64,000 bases of DNA, from the NCBI RefSeq assembly GCF_003002095.1, contig NZ_PVZC01000002.1, positions 124,001 through 188,000 on the forward strand, read 5' to 3'. Shown piece after piece: positions 43,184 to 52,524 of this stretch. Within the stretch, counting starts at the first letter, position 1. Each line of letters begins with the position of its first letter. The notes below the pieces were generated by a model. The model saw only the letters and a list, made by a program, of their open reading frames with translations, was not told the DNA's origin and searched no databases. The stretch comes from Allonocardiopsis opalescens. GTDB taxonomy: Bacteria > Actinomycetota > Actinomycetes > Streptosporangiales > Streptosporangiaceae. Made by a program: the position numbers and the translations under genes.

Positions 43184-44365
43184 CTATCCAGCGCCGCCGC
43201 CCGACACCTCACCCGTGATCGCGGACGCCAACTGCTCAGCAGTCAAACCACGCACACCTTCAAGGCGAGCCATCCGCAGATCCGCCCCTGCGAGGTGAGC
43301 GCTCCACAGATCCGCCCATGCGAGGTCAGCGCCCCCTAGGTTTGCTTGTTCGAGGTGAGCGTCCCCCAGGTTCGCGTGTTCGAGGTGAGCGCCCCCCAGG
43401 TACGCGTGTTCGAGGTGAGCGCCCCCCAGGTACGCGTGTTCGAGGTGAGCGCCCCCCAGATGCGCGTGTTCGAGGTGAGCGCCCCCCAGGTACGCGTGTT
43501 CGAGGCGAGCGCCCCACAGGTTTGCTTGTTCGAGGTGAGCGCCCCCCAGCCGCGCGTGTTCGAGGTGAGCGCCCCCCAGGTACGCGTGTTCGAGGCGAGC
43601 GCCCCCCAGGTACGCGTGTTCGAGGTGAGCGCCCACCAGGAGCACGGCTTCGAGGCGAGCGCCCACCAGGTTCGCACCGCGTAGGTCGGTGCTTCGTAGG
43701 TCCACCGGGTTGGGTTCGGGGCGGTTGGGGCGGCGGGCGAGGACGGTGAGCGCGGTCTGCACATCCGTGGCCACCCGTGCCGCGGACCGTTCGGCGGACG
43801 GGTCATCAGGTGTTCCCGCCGGTGGGTGCATCCACCGGTCCCGGTCCCCTTTCGGGGCGGGTGCGGCGGTGTCGTCCACGGGGGCGTTCTCGCGGACGAA
43901 GGCGGCCAGCACCTCCACCACGGTGGTGTGGTCGCGCTCGGACTCGCGCATCAGATGTTCCAGCGCGTAGATCCCGCCGATGCGTTCGGCCAGCTGTTCG
44001 GAGGCCAGCTGCCCGATCGCCACCGCGTAGCGCTCGGTGAACTGGCCCCGCCGGTTCAGCAGGTAGTTCGTCGCGGTGAACACCAGCGCCGACAGCGCCG
44101 CCGTCCCGCCCACCGCCTGCAACAACGTCTGACGAACCGCGTTGACCGCCGCCGCCTCCTGATCAGGCGGCAGCGTCCACACCCTGTCCCCGGCCGCCCA
44201 ATCCGTCACCGGCCCCAGCACCAACCACAGCACCGCCACCGCCAAGCCCACACCTACCGGAACCCACAACCAGACCCGACGCCCCCCGATCCACCCACCG
44301 ACCCGCCCGCCAACGCCCCGAACACGCTGGAACCACCGCTGTAGGAAACTCCGCATAGTCCGCAT
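43184..44365 (-). CDS. Membrane-anchored pentapeptide-repeat protein
   Basis: A 393-residue protein. Two N-terminal membrane helices (about 28-52 and 78-100) are joined by a loop with DRVWTLPPDQEAAAVNAVRQTLLQA. RYAVAIGQLASEQLAERIGGIYALEHLMRESERDH is a conserved block of pentapeptide membrane proteins. After a Pro/Asp linker, residues about 225-390 form pentapeptide repeats of the form A[HNRD]LxxAxLxG, with twelve almost identical decapeptides encoded by the 30-bp tandem repeat. The repeats should fold as a right-handed quadrilateral beta helix. Start ATG 44365; earlier Met codons exist. Function is unknown; related proteins mimic DNA or act in stress or defence. Confidence 0.82.
   Translation of the reverse strand: MRTMRSFLQRWFQRVRGVGGRVGGWIGGRRVWLWVPVGVGLAVAVLWLVLGPVTDWAAGDRVWTLPPDQEAAAVNAVRQTLLQAVGGTAALSALVFTATNYLLNRRGQFTERYAVAIGQLASEQLAERIGGIYALEHLMRESERDHTTVVEVLAAFVRENAPVDDTAAPAPKGDRDRWMHPPAGTPDDPSAERSAARVATDVQTALTVLARRPNRPEPNPVDLRSTDLRGANLVGARLEAVLLVGAHLEHAYLGGARLEHAYLGGAHLEHARLGGAHLEQANLWGARLEHAYLGGAHLEHAHLGGAHLEHAYLGGAHLEHAYLGGAHLEHANLGDAHLEQANLGGADLAWADLWSAHLAGADLRMARLEGVRGLTAEQLASAITGEVSGGGAG
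43321..43680. repeat. Twelve tandem 30-bp coding repeats
   Basis: Exactly twelve units of 30 bp, consensus beginning CGAGGTGAGCGCCCCCCAGG and ending CGTGTT; several are identical and others differ at 1-6 positions. They encode the decapeptide GGAHLEHAYL on the minus strand. Degenerate units flank both sides. The uniformity implies recent expansion or gene conversion. Confidence 0.95.
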
Positions 44366-44903
44366 CACAACACCACGAGCCACCTCGGCACCGGGCCTGA
44401 CCACCAACGGCCACGAACCCCACCCCAACAACCCCCCGTCCAACATTCCGCCGACCGGCGTGGACCAGCCAGGGCCAACCCACGCCGGACAGCACGCACC
44501 TACACGTCCGTAGTCCAAGACACGGTGAGCGCCGCAGGCGAAGCGTGATCCCATCTGCTGCCCCCAGGGAGGGCGGGGGAAGGAGTGGTTGGCGCTGTTT
44601 TCGGTGGAGCGCTCGACGGGCTTGGCGGAGGCGGTCTGTGTTGATTGTCCGTTGGGATGGAACATTGGCCGAGCATGACGGCGGCACTCCAGCCGCTGAC
44701 GGGCTGACCTGTGGGTTCAGGATCGCCTACGTTTCCGGCTGGCAGGGCGAGTGATCGGCGGGCGTCCGGGCGCGGGCGGTGGTGAAGGTCGTCGGTCGGG
44801 TGGCTGGTACGCAACCGGTGCCGGAGGGCTGAGCGGGGCCGCCGGTGCCTGGTGCGACGGGCGCGCATACGCCGTTGCGGGCGGCATCGGGATCGCATAG
44901 TGG
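44366..44903. other. Accessory non-coding stretch with a fourth hairpin-repeat fragment
   Basis: The sequence CCCCCAGGGAGGGCGGGGGA (44561-44580) repeats the hairpin of the 28.2-kb and 42.0-kb elements, but the DnaA-box end is absent, so it is a truncated copy. No gene that I can support; short open frames here look random. Confidence 0.45.
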
Positions 44904-45095
44904 GTGGCAGTCCGCCACTGCCCGCCCCCTGAGCTGGCGGAGGCCCTGCCCACGGCGCGGCCCGATGTGTCTCATGCCTGCGCCGAGCCGCGCTGTGGGC
45001 GCCGGATCGTCGCGGCCGTGCCGCTCGCTTCGCGGCATGGCGGCTCCGCGAGCGGATTCGCGCGCCGACAGGCGCCCCGAAGAGCCGACGCCTGA
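44904..45095 (+). CDS. Small cysteine-containing protein, uncertain
   Basis: A 63-residue frame from GTG 44904: HCPPPELAEALPTARPDVSHACAEPRCGRRIVAAVPLASRHG. Third-position GC is high and the Cys spacing could form a small metal site, but there is no clear Shine-Dalgarno or family. It may be an accessory gene or chance. The following 45096-45442 holds nothing that I can assign. Confidence 0.3.
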   Translation: MAVRHCPPPELAEALPTARPDVSHACAEPRCGRRIVAAVPLASRHGGSASGFARRQAPRRADA

Positions 45096-45442
45096 CGCTG
45101 CCCGGGTCGACGCGTGCCCGGCGCGGCGCACCGCAGAGTTTCGCCGTGAGCGGCTGCGGCCCGGCGGCGATCGCCGTACTCGGCCCGCGGGTATCGCCGC
45201 CCGGCCGCGCCTCTCCTTGCTGTTCCGGCCCTTGGAGCGGCCTTGGCCGCTCGTCGTCGGCTCCCGCCACAGTGGCATGGTGGCCGCTGAGTCGGCTCGG
45301 CCCACCGCGGCGCGGCTCGCTCCGGTAGGTGTCCGCCGGGTGCTGGTCCTCCCCCCGTACGCGACCGATCGCCGCCGTGGCCGGAGCCGCCCCTACGCCC
45401 GGCCGGGCCTCAGCGGTGCGCCGTGACGCCGCGCACCGCCCG

Positions 45443-46951
45443 TCAGCGCTTCATCTTGGCGACCAGCTTCCTGGCGCGCTTGGGGCGCCGGACCTCCAGG
45501 TAGTGGGTGCGGGCGCGTTCGATCTCGACGTACTCGGTGCCGGTGAGCAGGCCGAGGGCGAAGCCGTTCGGGGAGTCGGCGCGGTGTCCGGCGATCGCGG
45601 TCAGCTCGTCGCGGGCGACGACGCCGTCCTGCTGGTCGCCGAGCGCGGTCTGGACGCGCTTGGCGAGTTTGGCGAGGCGGCGGGCGGGCTTGCCGAGGGC
45701 GCCCGAGGCGGCGTCGGCGGCGTAGCGGGCGCGCTTGGCGGCCTTGCGGACGTCGTGGCGGGCGGTGTCGGCGGCGTCCTGGGTGTCGGCGCGCTTGGCG
45801 CGCTTCTCGGCACGTTCGACGCGCTTCCAGGAGTCGGCGACGGCGCGGGCCAGCTCCGGGCGCGCCTTGGCGCGGCCGCGCGGGGTGAGCGGCGGGTCGG
45901 CGATCAGTGCGTCGAGGCGGTCGAGGAGCTCGCGGTAGCGGTCACCGGCCAGCACCTCGTCCGCCACGGCGTACGCGTCGCGTTCGCGCTCGGCGAGTTC
46001 GGCGTCCAGTTCGGCGGCGAGCGCCTCGGCTCCGGGTGGCGGGCCGGGCAGCGCCGCGACGCGGTGCGCGATGCGCGCCCGCATCACCTCGGCGTCGCGC
46101 GCCGGGGCGAGGGCGCGGCCGAGCCAGCGCAGCTCGTCGGCGACCTGGCGGGCGGCGGCGGGGTCGAACAGCGAACTGTAGGCGCGCAGCAGGGCGCGCG
46201 AGCGGCGGGCCGAGACGCGCATCTGGTGGACGGCGTCCGCGCCGCGCAGCCGGACCAGCGGATCGTTGGTCACCAGCTTCTCGTAGTGGCGGCGCAGCGC
46301 TGGGAGGACCACGCCCGCCGCGGTGGAGTCCTTCGGCCACCGGTCCGGCTCCGGGCGCGGGTCGCCGAGGACGCGGGCCAGCTTGGACGCTGACGCGGCC
46401 GGACGGGCGCCCGCGGTCAGCAGCCGCTCCCCAACGGCCGCGAGCAGTTCGGCGGAGCCGGTGCCGAGTTCGACCTCGACCTCGCGCCAGGACACGGCGG
46501 GCGCGTCGGGCCCCGTGGTGCCGACGACGGAGTCGTCGGCGATCTCGGCCAGCGTCCGGCCGTCGCCGTCGAGCAGCCGCCGCACCGAGCGGCGGGTGGT
46601 GAGGGTGGCCACCGGTTCGGGGCGGGCGCCGCGCAGCCGGTGGGCGGCGAGGTCGAGGAGTCGGCGCGGCGGGCCGTCGGCGGCGGGCGTCAGCGGCTCG
46701 CCCAGCTCGCGGCGCACTCCGGCGCTGACCGGCAGCTTGAGGTGCCAGCCCTCGTCGGTGCCGCCGGTGCGCCGCCGCAGGGTGACGCCGTGCGCGGCGA
46801 GCGGCAGGCCGGGGGCGTCGTAGTAGGTGGCGCCGAGCAGCTGCACGTCGCTGAGGGTGACGGCGGCGCAGCCGGGGAGGTCGCCGAGGCCGGGCAGGTT
46901 GAACTCGGCGTCCACCTCGAACTTCGTCTCGATCTCCTGGTGGTCGCTCAT
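45443..46951 (-). CDS. CYTH and CHAD domain-containing protein
   Basis: A 502-residue two-domain protein. The N-terminal CYTH triphosphate-tunnel domain (about 1-200) starts with EIETKFEV, the ExExK motif that binds triphosphate through metal. The C-terminal CHAD domain (about 215-500) is helical and rich in conserved His and Arg (AVHQMRVSARRSRALLRAYSS, DTARHDVRKAAKRARYAADAA) and binds polyphosphate. Such fusions occur near polyphosphate genes, as here (ppk at 49492). Role: probably polyphosphate binding or triphosphate hydrolysis. Confidence 0.92.
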   Translation of the reverse strand: MSDHQEIETKFEVDAEFNLPGLGDLPGCAAVTLSDVQLLGATYYDAPGLPLAAHGVTLRRRTGGTDEGWHLKLPVSAGVRRELGEPLTPAADGPPRRLLDLAAHRLRGARPEPVATLTTRRSVRRLLDGDGRTLAEIADDSVVGTTGPDAPAVSWREVEVELGTGSAELLAAVGERLLTAGARPAASASKLARVLGDPRPEPDRWPKDSTAAGVVLPALRRHYEKLVTNDPLVRLRGADAVHQMRVSARRSRALLRAYSSLFDPAAARQVADELRWLGRALAPARDAEVMRARIAHRVAALPGPPPGAEALAAELDAELAERERDAYAVADEVLAGDRYRELLDRLDALIADPPLTPRGRAKARPELARAVADSWKRVERAEKRAKRADTQDAADTARHDVRKAAKRARYAADAASGALGKPARRLAKLAKRVQTALGDQQDGVVARDELTAIAGHRADSPNGFALGLLTGTEYVEIERARTHYLEVRRPKRARKLVAKMKR

Positions 46952-47702
46952 GGGGCCTCCCTCGTGTGCGTGCCCGCCCCGGGGTACGGCTGCCGGGGGC
47001 GGGAACGCGCCTCGGCGCCGCCGTGGGGGCCGGTGGCGGTCCGGCCCTCATGCTTCCCGCGTGCGGTGCTCTTCCAACATCACAACGCTCCGGCCGGGCA
47101 CCGTGTGCCCCGCGGTGCCGGATGGACGGCGCCGTGCCCGCCACCGACGCCGAGACGGTCGCCGGTGACGCCGACCCCGAACGAAGCGGATCCCTGCGCT
47201 GAGCACCCGCGCTGGTCAGCGCACGCATGGACGCGGCCCCCGCATCGACCACCGGCCACGGGCGGACCGCTCGCCTCCCGATCGTTCCGGGCACCGCGAA
47301 GCACCCCGACCGAACATGGGTACACGGCCGCGGACGGACGCGATGGCGCACACCACCGGGGCAGCGGCGGCCCGCTCCCGCACGGCGCGGCCGCCAGACC
47401 CGGACGAGGAGACGGTCGCCGACCCGCGCTGCCGGGACCCACGTGGTGGCGGGACGCCTCCCGTGCCGGGTCGCTGGGCTCAGCGGGGCCTTCGAATCCG
47501 CTCCGGATGCCCCTTCTCGACCCGGGGCTCCGTCTCAGCGCGGTCTGTCCGACGGCGACGGGCATGGTCGGGGCGCACGACCGGTGTCGTGTTGGCCGTG
47601 GCCGTGTGGGACGCCCGTCCGATCGGCGTGGCGGGCGACTTCTCGATCGCTCTCGCCGGTCCGCGCGGTGACGGGGGCGCCGGCGCGCCGGTGGTGGTGC
47701 GG
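46952..47702. other. 750-bp gap without a supported gene
   Basis: Several frames are open because of the high GC content, but none shows a domain, ribosome-binding site or consistent codon bias. It contains the upstream region of the CYTH-CHAD gene. A TTCGAATCC at about 47492-47500 resembles a tRNA T-arm, but no tRNA fold surrounds it. Confidence 0.4.
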
Positions 47703-48524
47703 TCAGGCCAGGAACTCGCGGGCGCCGCGCGGTCGGTTGCGGAGGCGCCGGCGGCTGGCGGTGCCGTCCAGGCGGAGGTCCAGCGGCCCGGGCGGGCCCA
47801 GTTCGGCGCGTTCGCCGCGTGGCAGTGCGGTGGGGTCGAGGCCGTCGCGCCGGGCGATGAGGGCGCCGAGTTCGTGCCGGCTGAGCGCGTCGGGTCCGGC
47901 GAGGTGGTAGGTGCCGGTGTGCCCGGGTGAGGCGAGTTCCAGCAGTGCGGCCGCGAGGTCGTGTACGTGGACGGGGCAGCGGATGTCGTCGGTGAACAGG
48001 ACTCCGGTGGCCTGGCCGGTGGCGAGGGCGTGGACGCGGCGTTCGTGGCCGGAGCCGCCGTCGCCGATGATCAGCGAGGTGCGGGCGATCGCCGCTGAGG
48101 GGTCGATGGCCTTGACCGCCGTCTCGGCCGCGGCCTTGGCGGCGCCGTAGGGGGTGATGGGGTCGGGGGCGGCGGTCTCGTCGTAGCGGGCGGCGGCGCC
48201 GGAGAACACGGTGTCGCTGGAGACGTGCACGAGCCGGGCGCCGGTCGCGGCGGCGGCGAGGGCGACGTGCGCGGCGCCGTCCGCGGTGCTCGCCCAGTCG
48301 GTCTGCTGGTAGGCGGCGTTGACGACCGCGTCGGGCCGCACCGCGGCCACCCGTTCGGCGACCTGCCGGCGGTCGCGGACGTCCAGGGGGGACCACGACG
48401 CCGCGGCCGCGCCGCCCGGCCGTGTCCGGTAGGTGGCGGCGACCCGGTGACCCGCCGCCAGCGCCTGCCGGACGAGTTCGGTGCCGAGGAACCCGCTGCC
48501 GCCGACGACGAGGATGAGTGCCAT
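47703..48524 (-). CDS. RmlD-like sugar-nucleotide reductase (SDR)
   Basis: A 273-residue extended SDR of the dTDP-4-dehydrorhamnose reductase group. LILVVGGSGFLGTELVRQALAAGHRV binds NAD(P), VVNAAYQQTDWAS resembles the RmlD nucleotide site, SSDTVFSGAAARYDE holds the SSD-x-VF motif, and TPYGAAKAAAE provides the active-site Tyr-x3-Lys. It could reduce a keto-deoxysugar made by the rfbB product, but the genes are 45 kb apart and the link is speculative. It is not in an operon with its neighbours. Confidence 0.82.
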   Translation of the reverse strand: MALILVVGGSGFLGTELVRQALAAGHRVAATYRTRPGGAAAASWSPLDVRDRRQVAERVAAVRPDAVVNAAYQQTDWASTADGAAHVALAAAATGARLVHVSSDTVFSGAAARYDETAAPDPITPYGAAKAAAETAVKAIDPSAAIARTSLIIGDGGSGHERRVHALATGQATGVLFTDDIRCPVHVHDLAAALLELASPGHTGTYHLAGPDALSRHELGALIARRDGLDPTALPRGERAELGPPGPLDLRLDGTASRRRLRNRPRGAREFLA

Positions 48525-48587
48525 GGATGCTCACGGTACCGCCGGCCGGTTCGCCGTCGTCGGGCGCGGGCCGCCGGGAGCGCCGTC

Positions 48588-49499
48588 TCAGCCGCGGATG
48601 GCGTGGCGCTCGATGGCGGCGAGGCGGGAGTCGGCCATGTGGACGGCCCAGAACGACGCCTTGCGGAGGTTGGGTTCTTCGGGGGCGGCGGCGCCGAGGT
48701 GTTCGCACACCTGGGTGATGATCTCGGGGACGAGTTCGCCGTGGGTGCACAGGATGGTGGGGCGCTGCTCGGCGAGGAGTTCGGCGGTGCGTTTGGCGAC
48801 GGTCTCGGGGTCGCCGAGGCGCCGTCCGCCGGGGTCGGCGGTGTAGGCGAGGTCGGTGCGGAGTTCGGCGCCGGTGCGCTGGAGGTAGGGCAGGACGGTT
48901 TCGACGCAGCGGGCGGTGGCGGAGCAGATGACGCGGGCGGTGCCGTAGGCGGCGAGGAGGGTGCCGAGGAGGGCGGCGTCGGGGCGGCCGTCGGGGTCGA
49001 GGGGGCGGAGGGTGTCGTCGTCGGTCCACTCGGACTTCTCGCCGGCGGAGGCGTGCCGCATCAGGATGAGCGGGGTGGTGGGGAGGGGGCCTTCGACGAG
49101 GCCGCGCAGGACGGGGAGGTCGCGTTCGTAGCTGAGCCGCTGCTCGGCTTCGGCGGCCGGCAGCCAGGCGAGCTGGTCGACTTCGTCATTGGGCTGGAAG
49201 GGGCCGCTGTCGGCGGGGGTGGCGGTCCACCACTCGACCTGCTTGGGACGGCCCTCCTTGAGGTAGTGCTGGGCGGCGAGGCGGCGGCCGAGGACGGGGC
49301 GGATGCCGGTCTCCTCGGTGACCTCGCGCACGGCGGCGGCCAGGACGTGTTCGCCGCCTTTGAGCTTGCCCTTGGGGAGGGTCCAGTCGTCGTAGCGGGG
49401 GCGGTGGATGAGGGCGACCTCGGCGCCGTGGGGGCCGGGCCGCCACAGGACGGCCCCGGCGGCGCGGATGGGGTCGGCTTCGGTGGGGCCGCTAGCCAT
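48588..49499 (-). CDS. Nudix hydrolase fused to SixA-type histidine phosphatase (MutT1-like)
   Basis: A 303-residue two-domain protein. The Nudix domain (1-145) has the full box [19 protein letters not shown] (GxxxxxExxxxxxxREUxEExGU). The histidine-phosphatase domain (about 150-300) has LMRHASAG with the phosphorylated His and [11 protein letters not shown] later. This is the MutT1 architecture of mycobacteria, which cleans up 8-oxo-GTP and diadenosine polyphosphates. The start overlaps the ppk stop by 8 bp, giving coupled expression. Confidence 0.93.
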   Translation of the reverse strand: MASGPTEADPIRAAGAVLWRPGPHGAEVALIHRPRYDDWTLPKGKLKGGEHVLAAAVREVTEETGIRPVLGRRLAAQHYLKEGRPKQVEWWTATPADSGPFQPNDEVDQLAWLPAAEAEQRLSYERDLPVLRGLVEGPLPTTPLILMRHASAGEKSEWTDDDTLRPLDPDGRPDAALLGTLLAAYGTARVICSATARCVETVLPYLQRTGAELRTDLAYTADPGGRRLGDPETVAKRTAELLAEQRPTILCTHGELVPEIITQVCEHLGAAAPEEPNLRKASFWAVHMADSRLAAIERHAIRG

Positions 49500-51582
49500 C
49501 GACGGACCTGAGGTGGCGGTGGCGGCGCAGCCAGCGCTGGATGTCGCGGAGCGGTTCGCCGTCGGCGTCGCGGGAGTGGCGGGTCCAGGAGCCGTCGGGG
49601 GCGAGGTGCCAGGAGGAGACGGTGTCGGACATGGCCATGTCCATGATCTCGGTGAGCCGTTCGCAGTGGTCGGGGTCGGCGATGCGCACCAGCGCCTCGA
49701 CGCGGCGGTCCATGTTGCGGGGCATGAGGTCGGCGCTGCCGATCCACATGTCGGTGTCGCCGCCGTTGTCGAAGGCGAAGATGCGGGAGTGCTCCAGGAA
49801 GCGGCCGAGGATGCTGCGGACGCGGATGGTCTCCGACAGTCCGGGGATGCCGGGGCGCAGGACGCAGCCGCCGCGCACCCACAGGTCGATGGGGACCCCG
49901 GCGCGGGAGGCGGTGTAGAGGGCGTCGACGATCTCCTCGTCGACGAGGGAGTTGGTCTTGGCCCTGATCCTGGCGGGGCGCTTGGCGCGGTGGTGGTCGA
50001 TCTCGCCCTGGATGCGGTCGAGGAGGCCCTGGCGGAGGGCGTGGGGGGCGACGAGGAGGCGCCGGTAGGAGACGTCGCGCGAGAATCCGGTGAGGTGGTT
50101 GAAGAGGTCGGAGATGTCCTGGCCGACCTCGGGGGCGCAGCTGAACAGGCCCAGGTCCTCGTAGATGCGGGCGGTGCTGGGGTTGTAGTTGCCGGTGCCG
50201 ATGTGGCAGTAGCGGCGCAGGGTGCCGTCGTCTTCCTGGCGGACGACGAGGGCGAGCTTGCAGTGGGTCTTGAGGCCGACGAGTCCGTAGACGACGTGGC
50301 AGCCGGCGTCTTCGAGTTTGCGCGCCCAGGAGATGTTGTTCTGCTCGTCGAAGCGGGCCTTGAGTTCGACGAGGACGACGACCTCCTTGCCTGCCGCGGC
50401 GGCGTCGATGAGCGCGTCCACGATCGGGGAGTCGCCGCTGGTGCGGTAGAGGGTCTGCTTGATGGCCAGCACCTTGGGGTCGCGGGCGGCGTCGGCGAGG
50501 AAGCGGACGACGCTGGTGTTGAACGACTCGTAGGGGTGGTGGACGAGCAGTTCGCGCTCGCGCATGGCGTCGAACAGGGTTCCGTCGATGAGTTCGGGTG
50601 GTTCCACGGGCACGAATGGACTGTATTTCAGTTCGGGCCGGTCGAGGTCGGCGAGCTGGGTGAGTCCGGAGAGGTCGAGGGGGCCCTGGGTGCGGTAGAC
50701 CTCGCCGGGTTCGGCGCCGAGTTCGCGGCTGAGGAGGGCGAGGGCGTCGTCGGAGATGGTGTCCTCGACCTCCAGGCGCACCAGCGGGCCGAAGCGGCGG
50801 CGCAGCAGTTCGTGCTCCAGCGACTTCAGCAGGTTGTCGGTCTCGTCCTCGTCGACTTCGAGGTCGGCGTTGCGGGTGACGCGGAAGGCGTGGTGCTCGA
50901 TGATCTCCATGCCGGCGAAGAGCTGGCTGAGGTGGGCGGCGATGACGTCCTCGACGGGGACGAAGCGGTCGCCGCCGAGCGCGATGAAGCGGGGCAGTAC
51001 CGAGGGCACCTTGATGCGGGCGAAGACGCGCCTGCCGTTGCTCCTGCTGGGGTCGCGGACGAAGATGCCGAGGTTCAGGGAGCGGCCGGAGATGTGCGGG
51101 AAGGGGTGGGCGGGGTCGACGGCGAAGGGGGTGAGCACGGGGTAGATCTGCTCGCGGAACAGCTGGTGCATGCGTTCGCGCTCGGTGGGCCGCAGTTCGG
51201 CCCAGCGCACCAGCATGATGCCGGCGGTCTCCAGGGCCTTGCTGATGGGGCCGTGGAAGACCTGGGCGTGGCGGCGGCCGAGTTCGTGGACGACTTCGGA
51301 GATGCGGCGCAGCTGCTCGCGGGGGTGGCGGCCGCCGGGGGCGGGTACCGCGATACCGGTGGCGAGGCGGCGGGCGAGGCCGGCGACGCGGACCATGAAG
51401 AACTCGTCGAGGTTGCTGGCGAAGATGGCGAGGAAGCGGACGCGTTCCAGCAGCGGGATGTCGGGGTCCTCGGCCAGTTCGAGCACGCGTTGGTTGAACC
51501 GGAGCCAGCTCTCCTCGCGGTCGAGGAAGCGGTCGGCCTGCGGGTCGTTCTCCTCGTCGGCGATGCGAGCGGGTTCGGTCAC
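49492..51582 (-). CDS. ppk: Polyphosphate kinase 1
   Basis: A 696-residue enzyme that makes polyphosphate from ATP reversibly. [22 protein letters not shown] opens the N domain and [13 protein letters not shown] follows. The catalytic domains carry [38 protein letters not shown], and [13 protein letters not shown] with the His that is autophosphorylated. [21 protein letters not shown] is another family hallmark, and [14 protein letters not shown] lies near the end. GTG 51582 follows AGGGGAAG. It is coupled to the MutT/SixA gene and near CYTH-CHAD and GPP34. Confidence 0.96.
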   Translation of the reverse strand: MTEPARIADEENDPQADRFLDREESWLRFNQRVLELAEDPDIPLLERVRFLAIFASNLDEFFMVRVAGLARRLATGIAVPAPGGRHPREQLRRISEVVHELGRRHAQVFHGPISKALETAGIMLVRWAELRPTERERMHQLFREQIYPVLTPFAVDPAHPFPHISGRSLNLGIFVRDPSRSNGRRVFARIKVPSVLPRFIALGGDRFVPVEDVIAAHLSQLFAGMEIIEHHAFRVTRNADLEVDEDETDNLLKSLEHELLRRRFGPLVRLEVEDTISDDALALLSRELGAEPGEVYRTQGPLDLSGLTQLADLDRPELKYSPFVPVEPPELIDGTLFDAMRERELLVHHPYESFNTSVVRFLADAARDPKVLAIKQTLYRTSGDSPIVDALIDAAAAGKEVVVLVELKARFDEQNNISWARKLEDAGCHVVYGLVGLKTHCKLALVVRQEDDGTLRRYCHIGTGNYNPSTARIYEDLGLFSCAPEVGQDISDLFNHLTGFSRDVSYRRLLVAPHALRQGLLDRIQGEIDHHRAKRPARIRAKTNSLVDEEIVDALYTASRAGVPIDLWVRGGCVLRPGIPGLSETIRVRSILGRFLEHSRIFAFDNGGDTDMWIGSADLMPRNMDRRVEALVRIADPDHCERLTEIMDMAMSDTVSSWHLAPDGSWTRHSRDADGEPLRDIQRWLRRHRHLRSVDG

Positions 51583-51764
51583 GGTCTCGGCGCTTCCCCT
51601 GTTTCGTGGTCGGCTGGTGGCTGCTGTGGTGGACAGGGCGGCCGACTGCTCCGCTTCCCCCTGTTCTCCATTCTCACCCTCGCCTGTGACGGCCAAGCAC
51701 AGCAAGGCACGATCCGGGACAATTTGCTCAGCCGTCATCCGGCCGCCGCCGGGGTGTCGCCGGC

Positions 51765-52445
51765 TCAGCCCGCGCCGCCGGCCGCGACGCCCGCCGCGCC
51801 GGCCGCTGCGGCGGCTCCGGCGGTGGCGGCGTGCACGGACCGGATGACCTTGCGGACGACGGGGCCGATGGCGTCGCCCTGCGCGATGGCGGCGACCCGC
51901 TGGGCGCGGACGTGCCGGGGTACGTCGTGCAGGATCTTGCGGTCGAGCCGGGTGGCGTCGAGGATCGCGAAGAGGGCGACGGTGCGGTGGTCGGGCGGGT
52001 GGGTGCCGTCGAAGACGGCGCGGACCCGTTCGCTGACGTGCCGCCCGGCGGCGTCGCCGGCCGGGTAGCGGGTGAGCGAGAAGACGCGGAAGACCGACTG
52101 GCGTTCGGAGCGCAGCGCGCCGCGCCGCACCAGGTCGGTGAGGAGCCGGCCGCGCAGCCCGGCGCCTTTGAGGCGGTTCACCCACCAGGTGGCGGGGCGG
52201 GGGGTGTGCCGGGAGGCGAGCTGGGCGAGGACGGAGTCGAGGAAGCGGTCGCCGAGTGGGGCGGCCTTGACGACGGCGACCCGCTCGCCCTGCAGGGCGA
52301 TGCGTTCGGCGAGGGCGAGCTGGGCGAGGATGGCGCCCGCGGCGCCGCAGTCGAGCTCCAGGGGGTTGACGAGTCGGGTCCCGGTGTCGGGATGGTGCCC
52401 GAGCAGCAGGAACTCGTGGGCGATCGTCAGCTCGGCCCCGTCCAT
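51765..52445 (-). CDS. GPP34 family phosphoprotein (GOLPH3/Vps74-like)
   Basis: A 226-residue protein with [44 protein letters not shown] at the start, the GPP34 hallmark, and [23 protein letters not shown] in the C-terminal half, then an Ala/Gly-rich tail. The eukaryotic relatives bind PtdIns4P at the Golgi; bacterial roles are unknown but the family is multiplied in actinomycetes. It precedes ppk by 180 bp on the same strand. Confidence 0.92.
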   Translation of the reverse strand: MDGAELTIAHEFLLLGHHPDTGTRLVNPLELDCGAAGAILAQLALAERIALQGERVAVVKAAPLGDRFLDSVLAQLASRHTPRPATWWVNRLKGAGLRGRLLTDLVRRGALRSERQSVFRVFSLTRYPAGDAAGRHVSERVRAVFDGTHPPDHRTVALFAILDATRLDRKILHDVPRHVRAQRVAAIAQGDAIGPVVRKVIRSVHAATAGAAAAAGAAGVAAGGAG

Positions 52446-52524
52446 GGGCCAAGGGTACGTTCCCGTTCTTGCGCTTTCCAGGGCGGCCGCCCCCCTGATT
52501 CGGGTATGTCCGCAATGCCGCTGA

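Noticed and set aside
43321-43680. CRISPR array
   Set aside because: Units are contiguous 30-bp repeats without spacers and lie inside a coding sequence.
43318-43749. Open frames on the plus strand across the 30-bp repeats
   Set aside because: A 30-bp unit without stops keeps every frame open. The minus-strand frame has the membrane helices, the flanking domain and proper pentapeptide spacing.
44545-44754. 69-codon frame near the fourth hairpin fragment
   Set aside because: Starts inside the repeat, with no ribosome-binding site or recognisable family.
47480-47510. tRNA T-arm-like TTCGAATCC
   Set aside because: No acceptor, D or anticodon arms can be formed around it.
47227-47930. Open frames in the gap before the RmlD-like gene
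   Set aside because: Arg/Pro/Ser-rich translations with no domain, no start signal and no consistent codon bias.
49408-52068. 886-codon open frame on the plus strand across ppk
   Set aside because: Repetitive Gly/Ala/Val/Glu composition with no motifs; antisense shadow of ppk, which has full family hallmarks.
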